Of a stretch of 7,484 nucleotides of DNA, positions 1 to 6,389 are shown in pieces; within the stretch, counting starts at the first letter, position 1; every line of letters begins with the position of its first letter. The stretch covers positions 1 through 7,484 of the forward strand of contig CAKRKL010000093.1 of the NCBI GenBank assembly GCA_934358405.1, written 5' to 3'. Under the pieces are notes generated by a model. The model worked only from the letters and a program-made list of their open reading frames with translations, searched no databases and had not been told where the DNA came from. The position numbers were made by a program, and so were the translations under genes. The DNA is from an uncultured Blautia sp. Lineage in GTDB: Bacteria > Bacillota > Clostridia > Lachnospirales > Lachnospiraceae.

Positions 1-16
1 TTTCGCACGCTTTTTG

Positions 17-45
17 ATTATATCCTGTCTGCATATCTCTGTCAA
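17..45 (-). promoter_or_regulatory. Perfect-consensus sigma-A promoter reading out of the left edge
   Basis: On the minus strand the -35 box TTGACA (45-40) and the -10 box TATAAT (22-17) both match consensus at every position, with an optimal 17-base spacer. Transcription would start near base 10 and leave the window, so the gene it drives cannot be seen. Such perfect promoters are usual for stable RNA, ribosomal protein or other highly expressed operons. The strand is the same as that of rpoC. Confidence 0.85.
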
Positions 46-47
46 GG

Positions 48-87
48 TGTTTTTCTGCAATTTTTCCTTATTTTTTCCGTATTTTTA
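48..87 (-). promoter_or_regulatory. Phased A-tracts / UP-like element upstream of the left-edge promoter
   Basis: Four runs of five or six T on the plus strand (A on the minus strand) lie at 50-54, 61-65, 71-76 and 82-86. Their centres are about 10.5-11 bases apart, one helical turn. They sit directly upstream of the minus-strand -35 box. In-phase A-tracts are known to curve DNA, and A-rich upstream sequence is bound by the RNA polymerase alpha C-terminal domain. The role here is inferred from position and spacing. Confidence 0.65.
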
Positions 88-228
88 CATGTTATTGCGG
101 TGAAGTTCAAATGGATTCTATCCGGGGGCATCATTGCTTTCTTCCTATTATAATGTAATCGCAAAATATTACTTATACACACACTTCCCCTGAAATTTCC
201 GGGCAGCTGCCAGAAACTAAACTTTACA

Positions 229-257
229 TTGCATTCCCTACTGTACGTTATTATAAT
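229..257 (+). promoter_or_regulatory. Probable sigma-A promoter of the amidase / serine hydrolase pair
   Basis: A perfect -10 TATAAT at 252-257 is preceded at 17 bases by TTGCAT (229-234), a partial -35 match. The start of transcription would be near 264, giving a leader of about 80 bases before the amidase start codon. The leader contains a weak inverted pair, AGACTT (266-271) and AAGTCT (296-301). The gene's ribosome binding site is AAGGGG at 331-336. Confidence 0.55.
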
Positions 258-343
258 AAATAAAAAGACTTCCCAATACAGCTCTGCCTGGTAAAAAGTC
301 TAACTGCCCGGCATTCTGTAAATAATCAGAAAGGGGAAACGCT

Positions 344-1102
344 ATGTCTTTGCATTTTATAAAAACTTCTGTTTTGCTCTCATCTCTATTATGGAGCATA
401 AATCCAGGTTCTATACAGATAGTTTGTGCAGAAACCCTCAAAGCAGACAGCCACACTGTTGCAATTGATCCAGGACATCAGGGACCGGATGTAGATATGA
501 GTGATCTGGAGCCTCTTGGCCCCGGCTCATCAGAGATGAAAGCCAAAGCATCCACCGGCACTTGGGGAGCTTACAGCGGGCTTGGAGAATACCAGCTGAA
601 TCTTGATGTTTCCCTTAAACTGGAGCAGGAGCTTACAGACCGCGGCTACACAACAGTTCTTACAAGAAGAGATAACGACACGGCAATCAGCAATAAGGAG
701 CGGGCAGAATATGCCGCTGAGCAGGGCGCAGAAATTTATGTCCGGATTCATGCCAACGGTGCAGAATCCTCTGCTGCCTCAGGTGCACTTACCATTTCGC
801 CTTCTTCTTCCAATCCCTATGTTGCTTCTCTCTATGAAAAATCCAATCTGCTTTCCCAGTGTATTCTGGATTCCTACTGCCAGACAACCGGATTTGATAA
901 CCGTGGGGTTACTTATGCAGATAACATGACAGGAATTAACTGGAGCACACTCCCAGTCACTATTCTGGAAATGGGATTTATGACAAACGAACAGGATGAC
1001 CTTAAGATGAGTGATCCTGATTTTCAGGATACTATGGTCGCAGGAATTGCAGACGGCATTGATTCTTATTTTGAGTCCGTCAGAAAGGATGTAGAAAACT
1101 AA
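344..1102 (+). CDS. Secreted N-acetylmuramoyl-L-alanine amidase (Amidase_3 type)
   Basis: This 252-residue protein is a zinc amidase that should cleave the bond between N-acetylmuramic acid and the L-alanine of the stem peptide. Residues 1-29 look like a signal peptide with a hydrophobic stretch and a cleavage site after VCA. The zinc ligands expected for the family are visible: H45 in DPGHQG, E82 in GLGEYQLNL and H136 in RIHANG. The catalytic glutamate is E209 in ILEMGF. Between H45 and E82 lies a Gly/Pro-rich stretch (about residues 48-80) that lengthens this loop, as I recall from clostridial relatives. No SH3, LysM or other wall-binding domain is present, so the protein is a bare catalytic domain after export. 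The start is supported by AAGGGG seven bases upstream. Its stop TAA shares one base with the ATG of the next gene, so the two are probably co-translated and may work on the same substrate. Confidence 0.92.
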   Translation: MSLHFIKTSVLLSSLLWSINPGSIQIVCAETLKADSHTVAIDPGHQGPDVDMSDLEPLGPGSSEMKAKASTGTWGAYSGLGEYQLNLDVSLKLEQELTDRGYTTVLTRRDNDTAISNKERAEYAAEQGAEIYVRIHANGAESSAASGALTISPSSSNPYVASLYEKSNLLSQCILDSYCQTTGFDNRGVTYADNMTGINWSTLPVTILEMGFMTNEQDDLKMSDPDFQDTMVAGIADGIDSYFESVRKDVEN

Positions 1103-2316
1103 TGAAAAAGAAACGGTCAGCTTCTTCTTATTTGCTGATAATCCTTAGTATTATTGCTGTAATCCTTATTTTACTAATTGTTTATTTCACCATTCGTCAG
1201 AAAGAGCTTTCCACAAGTACTGAGCAAACCAAAATACAGACTGCCCGTAGCCAGGAAGAAGACGGGTTCATTTCGGGCGATACAGAAACTAATGATGGAT
1301 TTACTTCCGGTAATGTTGCTGATAATTCTGATTCACCGGAGGATTCTTCTGAACAGGAAAATGCAGGACCTATGCCTGTGACCAGAGTTCCTGAGAAGGA
1401 AGAAAATACCCAGAACCAGGAGATTGACCAACCGGAGCCTGCACCAAATGATACTTCCAGGCAATCTGAATCGTCTTCAGCCGCATCTCCTTCCGGTACT
1501 CCTGAAGCAAATGCGGAAAATGGCTCTATTTCTCCTTCGCAGGGCAATTCCGTTTTTGATAATAAAGCAGATCAGACTATGGAAGAGCTTCTTGCACAGC
1601 TTCGCACCTTACTTCCTTCTGCAAATGGCTCCTGGAGTGTTTATATCTGCGACCTGTCAGGAGGTTCAGAGGGTACCATCAATGATTTTTCCATGCAGGC
1701 AGCAAGCCTGATCAAGCTTTATATTATGGGTGCTGTATATGAAAATTACGATAACCTGACTCAGCAATACGGCACGCAGACTATTGATGGATATCTTCTG
1801 CCTATGATTACCGTCAGCGACAACGATGCAGCCAACAGCCTGGTATCCTGCCTTGGCGGCGGTGACAGCAGCGCAGGCATGGAGAAGGTTAACAGCTTCT
1901 GCAAGGAGCATGGCTATAACAGCACCTCTATGGGAAGGCTCCTTCTTGCCAGCAATGAATTCGGGGATAACTACACATCAGCCTATGACTGTGGCAAATT
2001 CCTGAAGGAAATCTATCAGAGCTGTACAGATACTTCCGCTTCCCCGATTCTGGCGCATGCAGAGGATATGTATTCACTTCTGAAGCAACAACAGCGCAGC
2101 AACAAGATTCCTGCCGCTCTTCCGGAGGGTGTAAAAACAGCCAACAAAACCGGAGAGCTTTCCAATGTGGAAAATGATGCCGGAATCCTTTATGATACAA
2201 GCTCCGGTAACGATCTGGTAATCTGTTTTCTTTCAGAGAATCTTACTGATACCTCTGCTGCGCAAAATACTATTGCACAGTTAAGCAGAACTATCTACCT
2301 GACTTATAATAGCTGA
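1102..2316 (+). CDS. Membrane-anchored serine hydrolase, beta-lactamase/PBP fold
   Basis: The 404-residue protein begins with a basic cap and one hydrophobic helix (about residues 9-31), then an acidic, Ser/Pro/Asn-rich linker (about 33-155) that could span the wall. The C-terminal half (about 158-404) is a class A beta-lactamase-like domain. The nucleophile motif is S202-L-I-K205, the second motif S239-D-N241 and the third K349-T-G351, in the usual order and near-usual spacing. I see no counterpart of the class A Glu166 after the SDN motif; that region reads SMGRLLLASNEFGDN. The protein is therefore more likely a carboxypeptidase-, esterase- or sensor-like member than an efficient beta-lactamase. 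The substrate cannot be told from sequence. A possible AAAGGA Shine-Dalgarno lies inside the amidase gene (1084-1089), rather far (12 bases) from the start, so translational coupling is likely. It ends with tandem in-frame stops TGA TAA. Confidence 0.85.
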   Translation: MKKKRSASSYLLIILSIIAVILILLIVYFTIRQKELSTSTEQTKIQTARSQEEDGFISGDTETNDGFTSGNVADNSDSPEDSSEQENAGPMPVTRVPEKEENTQNQEIDQPEPAPNDTSRQSESSSAASPSGTPEANAENGSISPSQGNSVFDNKADQTMEELLAQLRTLLPSANGSWSVYICDLSGGSEGTINDFSMQAASLIKLYIMGAVYENYDNLTQQYGTQTIDGYLLPMITVSDNDAANSLVSCLGGGDSSAGMEKVNSFCKEHGYNSTSMGRLLLASNEFGDNYTSAYDCGKFLKEIYQSCTDTSASPILAHAEDMYSLLKQQQRSNKIPAALPEGVKTANKTGELSNVENDAGILYDTSSGNDLVICFLSENLTDTSAAQNTIAQLSRTIYLTYNS

Positions 2317-2351
2317 TAAGCCAAATAAATGTATCTATACTTTTGAAAATG

Positions 2352-2390
2352 CAAAAAAGAACCAGGATCTGATGCCATGGTTCTTTTTTG
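2352..2390. terminator. Bidirectional intrinsic terminator
   Basis: A perfect inverted repeat pairs 2352-2364 with 2378-2390 around a 13-base loop. The stem ends in A6 on the left (2353-2358) and T6 on the right (2384-2389), so RNA from either strand ends its hairpin in a U-run. It lies between the stop of the plus-strand serine hydrolase (36 bases away) and the end of the minus-strand operon (85 bases away), and can serve both convergent units. Confidence 0.85.
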
Positions 2391-2474
2391 TATGTTTAAA
2401 AAACTTTCTGCAAAATGTACATCACAATTTGTGAGAGATATTGCTGCAGTCATTATGATCACCACTGTATCACC

Positions 2475-3710
2475 TTACTCTTGCTTCTCTTCCTCTTCTC
2501 CTTCTTCATAGGATTTCTCCCAGATTTCGGAGAATACAGCCAAAGGACAGTCTGTAAGGAGGCACATCAGTAAAAAGCATTCATAAGGATTTACGATGTA
2601 GATCTCGCTCATTCCGCATTTCTTCAGAATGCTCTGGGCTTCCTCTATAAAATGGTGGTAGCGGTCATATGGATCGTCATCTTCCATCTCCTGGGACACA
2701 ATAAAAAATTCGATTGTAAGAAGATCAAAACGCTCCACGGGAAACTTATGGTTTAGAATATTGGTAATCCTCTGCCTGCTGAAACGCTTCTGGCTGAAAT
2801 GCTTTGCCAGAATGGAGGCGGACATTTTCTTAAGATTGCCCATACGATTGATGGGGATGCCATTACAGATCACCTTCTCAAGGTCAGAAGGAGTGATATT
2901 CTCTGCCTTCCATACCTTATTTCGTCCCTTCTCTTCCTCATCCTTCTGATACATGGAAGCAATAATCTCCTTTGCGTGCTGCAAAAGCCGCTGGAATTCC
3001 TGAAACGCCTGGCTTTTCTCATTCATAGGATCATCCCATCCGGCTTTTAAACATGCCAGATACCGAAGAAGCTTCGTTTCGGAATCGATAGAGGATTTCC
3101 CGGTCATTACTTCTGATACAATATCGTCATGAGCTGCAGGCTCTATGGACTTATAGCATTCCTTATATTCTTCTGCCTTGCTGTAAGGCAGCTGCTTACT
3201 ATAGCAATACCAATAGATTACTTCCTCAGGGTTATGAAAGTCAAAATCCTGCTCCTTTAACACTCTTGTGAGGAAATCCGATACATCCTCTGCACTCATA
3301 CGAAGCCCAAACCCGAGAAGAAAAACAGTCTCCCTCTTTACAGAGGCCTGAGTCAGCCAGTTATTTACAAGTGCCGGAAGCTTTGTAGAGGTAGGATTCA
3401 TAGACTTGGGTGTGTATGTCTCCTTAAAGGACTCCACTGCAATATCCCTGTATACTTCCTGGGGAACTTCCGCAAAAGGTTCTTCAATGCCAGCACGTTC
3501 ATAAATATATCTTTTCAGATGATCTCCAAAGGAAACCAGTTCCATCTCTTTATACAAATAATGAAAAATCACGTCTGCATCTTCTTCAAATCCCTCCAGA
3601 CTCACAATCTGGCGAAATCTCTGTGCAGCTCTTCTGGTAAATTCAAAATCCTTCACTGAATCAAATGCCACTGTTTGTTCGAAATCAAGATCCTGCATAC
3701 GATTTTTCAT
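2475..3710 (-). CDS. Uncharacterised soluble protein, third gene of a kinase-phosphatase operon
   Basis: I do not recognise a named family for this 411-residue protein. It has no signal peptide or membrane helix and looks mostly alpha-helical, with a very acidic end (EEGEEEEKQE). Two segments look like diverged copies. The first is about 126-169, starting R-E-x-V-F and ending NPEEVIYWYC. The second is about 327-383, starting R-F-D-L-L and ending NPYECFLLMC. A segment near 298-320 (ILAKHF...RITNILNHK) could be a helix-turn-helix, but this is weak. The start is supported by AAGGTGA (3723-3717) six bases upstream, and the ATG overlaps the phosphatase stop as ATGA, so translation is probably coupled. 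Being last in a kinase-phosphatase operon suggests a substrate, adaptor or output protein; this is inference from context only. Unrelated helical roles cannot be excluded. Confidence 0.9.
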   Translation of the reverse strand: MKNRMQDLDFEQTVAFDSVKDFEFTRRAAQRFRQIVSLEGFEEDADVIFHYLYKEMELVSFGDHLKRYIYERAGIEEPFAEVPQEVYRDIAVESFKETYTPKSMNPTSTKLPALVNNWLTQASVKRETVFLLGFGLRMSAEDVSDFLTRVLKEQDFDFHNPEEVIYWYCYSKQLPYSKAEEYKECYKSIEPAAHDDIVSEVMTGKSSIDSETKLLRYLACLKAGWDDPMNEKSQAFQEFQRLLQHAKEIIASMYQKDEEEKGRNKVWKAENITPSDLEKVICNGIPINRMGNLKKMSASILAKHFSQKRFSRQRITNILNHKFPVERFDLLTIEFFIVSQEMEDDDPYDRYHHFIEEAQSILKKCGMSEIYIVNPYECFLLMCLLTDCPLAVFSEIWEKSYEEGEEEEKQE

Positions 3711-4531
3711 AATACGTCACCTTCATTTTCTTTTTTGTTTTGCTGAAACCAGGTACGCAACGGATGGTCCTCATGCTGAACTTCACAAAGTATAATCGTT
3801 GTATTATCCCGGCCTCCCTTTTCCAGAGCCTTGTCTCTAAGAAGCTGTACCGTCTCCTGCACTGAATCCACAGAAGCCATAATTTCTTCAATTTCCTGAT
3901 CAGACAGCATATCTGTCACCCCATCGGAACACAAAAGGTAGCGGTCTCCAGCCTGGTATTCCAGCGATTTTATAAAAGGCTCCAGCTTCATGTCACTTTC
4001 CTCCACTCCCAGAAACTGTGTCAGTGGGGCTTTTCCAAACATATAGCTTCTCAATACATGATCCGTTGAAAGCTGCTGAATATTTCCCTGATTCTGCCGA
4101 TAGATCCTACTGTCTCCCAAATTGCAGATATGAATAGATTTTTTTGCAAACGCAATCAATGCTATCGTTGTCCCCATGGCACTGATCTTATTACTGGTGC
4201 TGTAGCTGCACACTGCCTGATTCATGGACTGACAAGCCTCCAGAAGAAATTCCTCCGGCCGTCTGCGCAGCATTCCTTTGTTTTGTTTGTAGTATTTTCC
4301 AAATTTTTCTGAGGCCAGATAAGCCGCCATTTCTCCCTGGCTTTCTCCCCCCATCCCATCAAATACCATTAAGACCGGAAGACTTTCCCGCAATCTTATA
4401 TTGCAGCAAATCTCCTCCATTCCCATATTCTGTACCGGAAGATTTTTCCCACAGCACCAGAAATTATCTTCATTATTCGACCGCACCCTCCCCGGGTGAC
4501 AGGTGTAAGCATAATTAATACGGTATGTCAT
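3707..4531 (-). CDS. PP2C-family Ser/Thr protein phosphatase (Stp/PrpC-like)
   Basis: This 274-residue cytosolic protein is a complete PPM/PP2C phosphatase, a metal-dependent enzyme that removes phosphate from Ser and Thr. The family motifs appear in order: RSNNED (17-22), VFDGMGG (56-62), MGTT (119-122), CNLGDSRIYR (136-145), LLCSDGVTDML (199-209) and GGRDNTT (239-245). The metal-binding aspartates expected in these motifs (D58, D203, D242) are all present. About 20 polar residues follow the core. It starts 14 bases after the kinase stop, with AAGAGGA (4543-4537) five bases before its ATG, so it should be co-expressed with the kinase as its opposing enzyme. In many Firmicutes the phosphatase precedes its kinase; here it follows. 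The last four bases overlap the start of the next gene. Function is secure at family level; substrates are inferred. Confidence 0.95.
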   Translation of the reverse strand: MTYRINYAYTCHPGRVRSNNEDNFWCCGKNLPVQNMGMEEICCNIRLRESLPVLMVFDGMGGESQGEMAAYLASEKFGKYYKQNKGMLRRRPEEFLLEACQSMNQAVCSYSTSNKISAMGTTIALIAFAKKSIHICNLGDSRIYRQNQGNIQQLSTDHVLRSYMFGKAPLTQFLGVEESDMKLEPFIKSLEYQAGDRYLLCSDGVTDMLSDQEIEEIMASVDSVQETVQLLRDKALEKGGRDNTTIILCEVQHEDHPLRTWFQQNKKENEGDVL

Positions 4532-4545
4532 ACGATTCCTCTTTG

Positions 4546-6309
4546 CTATTCATCTAACTGTTCCAGAGCATTCTTCCAATATTTCTCTCCACGCTTGATA
4601 TACTCTGTGCTGTCATTTTCTTTATCATGGACAACTCCGTCTGTATCAATCCAGCGGATCATCTTACCGCGCTTATCATAGTAATAAAGTTCTTTCTTAT
4701 TGCCGGTCCATATATATGCAAAAAACAGTCTCTCATCCCAATAATAATATTCTTCATAAACGCCATCCTCAGAAGCTTCTGGATAAATAAGAGCCTTCAC
4801 AAGCTTATCATCACTGTCATAGTAACGAATTCTATCCCCCTCCTTGCCAACCTCCTTGCATTTATCCAGTTTTTCTACAATGGCATTTGCCTGTTCTTTA
4901 ATCGTCTGAATTGCGGTAGAGAAATCATCGATCTGTGCAGTACTGTTATCATTAGCCTCCAGCACCTCCATGACCCGTGTAGTATTCTGAGCTTTCCATT
5001 CTTCATCACGAATCAGTTTCACGTAAACACCGATTATAATACATGCTGCCATTGCTACAACAGCAACCGAAACCGTCCACGGAGAAATTTTTCGTTCTGT
5101 TCTTTCCAGTATCTGGCGTTTCTTTCTTACAGCTGCACCTGATTTCGATTCTCTTCGAATACTTCTGGATGCTTTTAAATCCTGAGTTTCTTTCCCTCCA
5201 TTTTGAAGGCTGCTCTGCTCCTTCGCTTCTTCCCTGCGAATTACCTTCTCCACCTGAGGATTTTCTGCAACATGTGTTTTATCCATAGCAGCTGCTTCTG
5301 GCTCCTCCGGCACATAGCCTCTCTGAGCCCGCTCCATATCGTGATGATTTGCAAGCTGCCACTGGGATTTCTCCCATTCCTTTGCCGCATTTACAGGCGC
5401 GATCCGCAGGTTCTCCAAATCCTGAAGCATATCCTCTGGTGTTCGATAACGCTTCTGCGGTTCATAAGCACATGCTTTGAGTATAATATGGGAAAAAGCT
5501 GCGCTTGCCTTAGATGGGGCAGGCATTTTCTCCCCAGCCATACGCCGTGTCAATGCATTCTCCTTGTCACGATAAGTGATTAACTGCTTATCTAAAGACA
5601 AAAAAGGCAATCTGTTCTGATTCATCAGCTTATACAATACAATTCCAAGAGAATAGATATCAATACTGCTGTCGTACTTCTCTCCTTTGTAAATCTCAGG
5701 TGCCATATAGGAATAGGTTCCCTTCTTAGACATATTTCCCATTGTGTGCGCCTGCTCTCTTGCAATTCCAAAATCACCCAGCTTAAAGTCGCCGAATCTG
5801 GATACAAAAATATTTTCTGGCTTCACATCCCGATGAATAATATTTAGCTTACGGCAGTAAATCAGCGCCATGCTAAGATCACAGCCAAGCTTGATTACCT
5901 CTTTCTCTGTAAGCTCCTTACCTGTGCAATAATCCATAAAGCTGGTCAGATATTCCATGCGAATGTAAATATCCCAGCCAATTTCATCAAGATATTCCAC
6001 CACCTTAAAATCTTCAAATGATACAATATGGGAATTTCCACAGAAATGCTCCATTGTATATATTTCCTGGATGCAGTCTTCTACCAGATTACGAAAATAT
6101 TCTCTGGTAGATTGCTCATCATTCATCTCTGAGCGTACGCTGTCAAGCTCTCCCTTATTACCGGGAATGGATATGAGTTTAATAGCAGAGTAAAAAGAGC
6201 GCCCCCGCTCGGTTCGCTGTGCCTTATATACTTTTCCAAAAGAGCCTTCGCCGATTTTCTCTATAAGCTGCCACTCTGGCCAGACAGAAACCGGAACTCC
6301 CTTATCCAT
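4546..6309 (-). CDS. Transmembrane Ser/Thr protein kinase with a non-PASTA outer domain
   Basis: The 587-residue protein is a Hanks-type kinase. The glycine loop GEGSFGKV is at 20-27, the ATP lysine is K44 (AIK), the catalytic loop HRDVKPEN is 159-166, DFG is 179-181 and APE is 203-205, so all key residues are intact. Between K44 and the likely helix-C glutamate (E82) lies an insert of about 20 residues. The activation segment holds candidate phosphosites T189, S195, T198 and S200. A charged linker (about 305-409) ends in basic residues just before one membrane helix (about 411-431), which predicts an inside N-terminus. The outer part (about 432-587) is helical at first, then carries Tyr-rich strands such as RIRYYDSDDKLVKALIYP and ELYYYDKRGKMIRWIDTDG. 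It shows no PASTA repeats. This outer domain is probably the sensor; its ligand is unknown. The start at 6309 is chosen because of a perfect ribosome binding site; a start 14 codons upstream lacks one. Confidence 0.95.
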   Translation of the reverse strand: MDKGVPVSVWPEWQLIEKIGEGSFGKVYKAQRTERGRSFYSAIKLISIPGNKGELDSVRSEMNDEQSTREYFRNLVEDCIQEIYTMEHFCGNSHIVSFEDFKVVEYLDEIGWDIYIRMEYLTSFMDYCTGKELTEKEVIKLGCDLSMALIYCRKLNIIHRDVKPENIFVSRFGDFKLGDFGIAREQAHTMGNMSKKGTYSYMAPEIYKGEKYDSSIDIYSLGIVLYKLMNQNRLPFLSLDKQLITYRDKENALTRRMAGEKMPAPSKASAAFSHIILKACAYEPQKRYRTPEDMLQDLENLRIAPVNAAKEWEKSQWQLANHHDMERAQRGYVPEEPEAAAMDKTHVAENPQVEKVIRREEAKEQSSLQNGGKETQDLKASRSIRRESKSGAAVRKKRQILERTERKISPWTVSVAVVAMAACIIIGVYVKLIRDEEWKAQNTTRVMEVLEANDNSTAQIDDFSTAIQTIKEQANAIVEKLDKCKEVGKEGDRIRYYDSDDKLVKALIYPEASEDGVYEEYYYWDERLFFAYIWTGNKKELYYYDKRGKMIRWIDTDGVVHDKENDSTEYIKRGEKYWKNALEQLDE

Positions 6310-6314
6310 ACAAG

Positions 6315-6324
6315 CTCCTCCTTT
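6315..6324 (-). promoter_or_regulatory. Strong ribosome binding site that fixes the kinase start
   Basis: On the minus strand AAAGGAGGAG contains the full AGGAGG core (6322-6317), seven bases before the ATG at 6309. A longer frame could begin at 6351, but it would place this site inside the coding sequence and encode a 14-residue extension with no ribosome binding site of its own. Confidence 0.88.
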
Positions 6325-6361
6325 CCGAAAAGAAAGTTGATTACTGACCACAATCTTTCTT

Positions 6362-6379
6362 CCCGGGATTCCTCCCGGG
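6362..6379 (-). promoter_or_regulatory. GNRA-capped hairpin at the 5' end of the kinase mRNA
   Basis: The minus strand reads CCCGGGA, then GGAA, then TCCCGGG: a perfect 7-pair GC-rich stem closed by a GGAA (GNRA) tetraloop. It falls just after the predicted transcription start and about 50 bases before the kinase start codon. No T-run follows on the minus strand, so it is not a terminator for that direction. 5'-terminal hairpins are known to protect transcripts from decay; a protein-binding role is also possible. Confidence 0.6.
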
Positions 6380-6389
6380 TTTTCGTAAT

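Larger units (their letters stand above)
1..343. other. Intergenic region with back-to-back promoters
   Basis: No convincing coding sequence is visible on either strand; the longest plus-strand candidate is a 15-codon frame at 111. The region is T-rich on the plus strand between 48 and 90. It carries a minus-strand promoter at its left end, a plus-strand promoter near 229-257 and a quasi-palindrome near 196-216. It therefore reads as a divergent regulatory region between the amidase gene and an unseen minus-strand transcription unit to the left. Confidence 0.75.

Noticed and set aside
147..152. A second minus-strand TATAAT in the left intergenic region
   Set aside because: No -35-like sequence stands at 16-18 bases, and the perfect promoter at 17-45 explains minus-strand transcription better.
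111..158. A 15-codon ATG frame in the left intergenic region
   Set aside because: It is very short, has only a poor GGTGAAG-like site upstream and no sign of conservation or composition bias.
603..929. A plus-strand frame of 108 codons inside the amidase
   Set aside because: It overlaps the amidase catalytic region in another frame, where all catalytic residues are in the main frame.
1197..1547. A minus-strand open frame of 116 codons
   Set aside because: It is antisense to the low-complexity Ser/Glu linker of the serine hydrolase, and its Ser/Glu-rich sequence is a by-product of that linker.
1102..2316. Calling the serine hydrolase a true beta-lactamase resistance gene
   Set aside because: The motifs are shared with carboxypeptidases and other serine hydrolases, and the deacylation glutamate is not evident, so a resistance role is not supported.
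4627..5142. A plus-strand open frame of 171 codons
   Set aside because: It lies wholly antisense to the kinase outer domain and linker, lacks a ribosome binding site and shows a composition (Ile, Leu, Phe, Cys-rich) typical of the reverse of a real gene.
5203..5583. A plus-strand open frame of 126 codons
   Set aside because: It is antisense to the kinase domain and linker, whose motifs are intact; there is no family signal or ribosome binding site.
6310..6351. A 14-codon N-terminal extension of the kinase
   Set aside because: The AGGAGG ribosome binding site at 6322-6317 would lie inside it, and no site precedes the upstream ATG.
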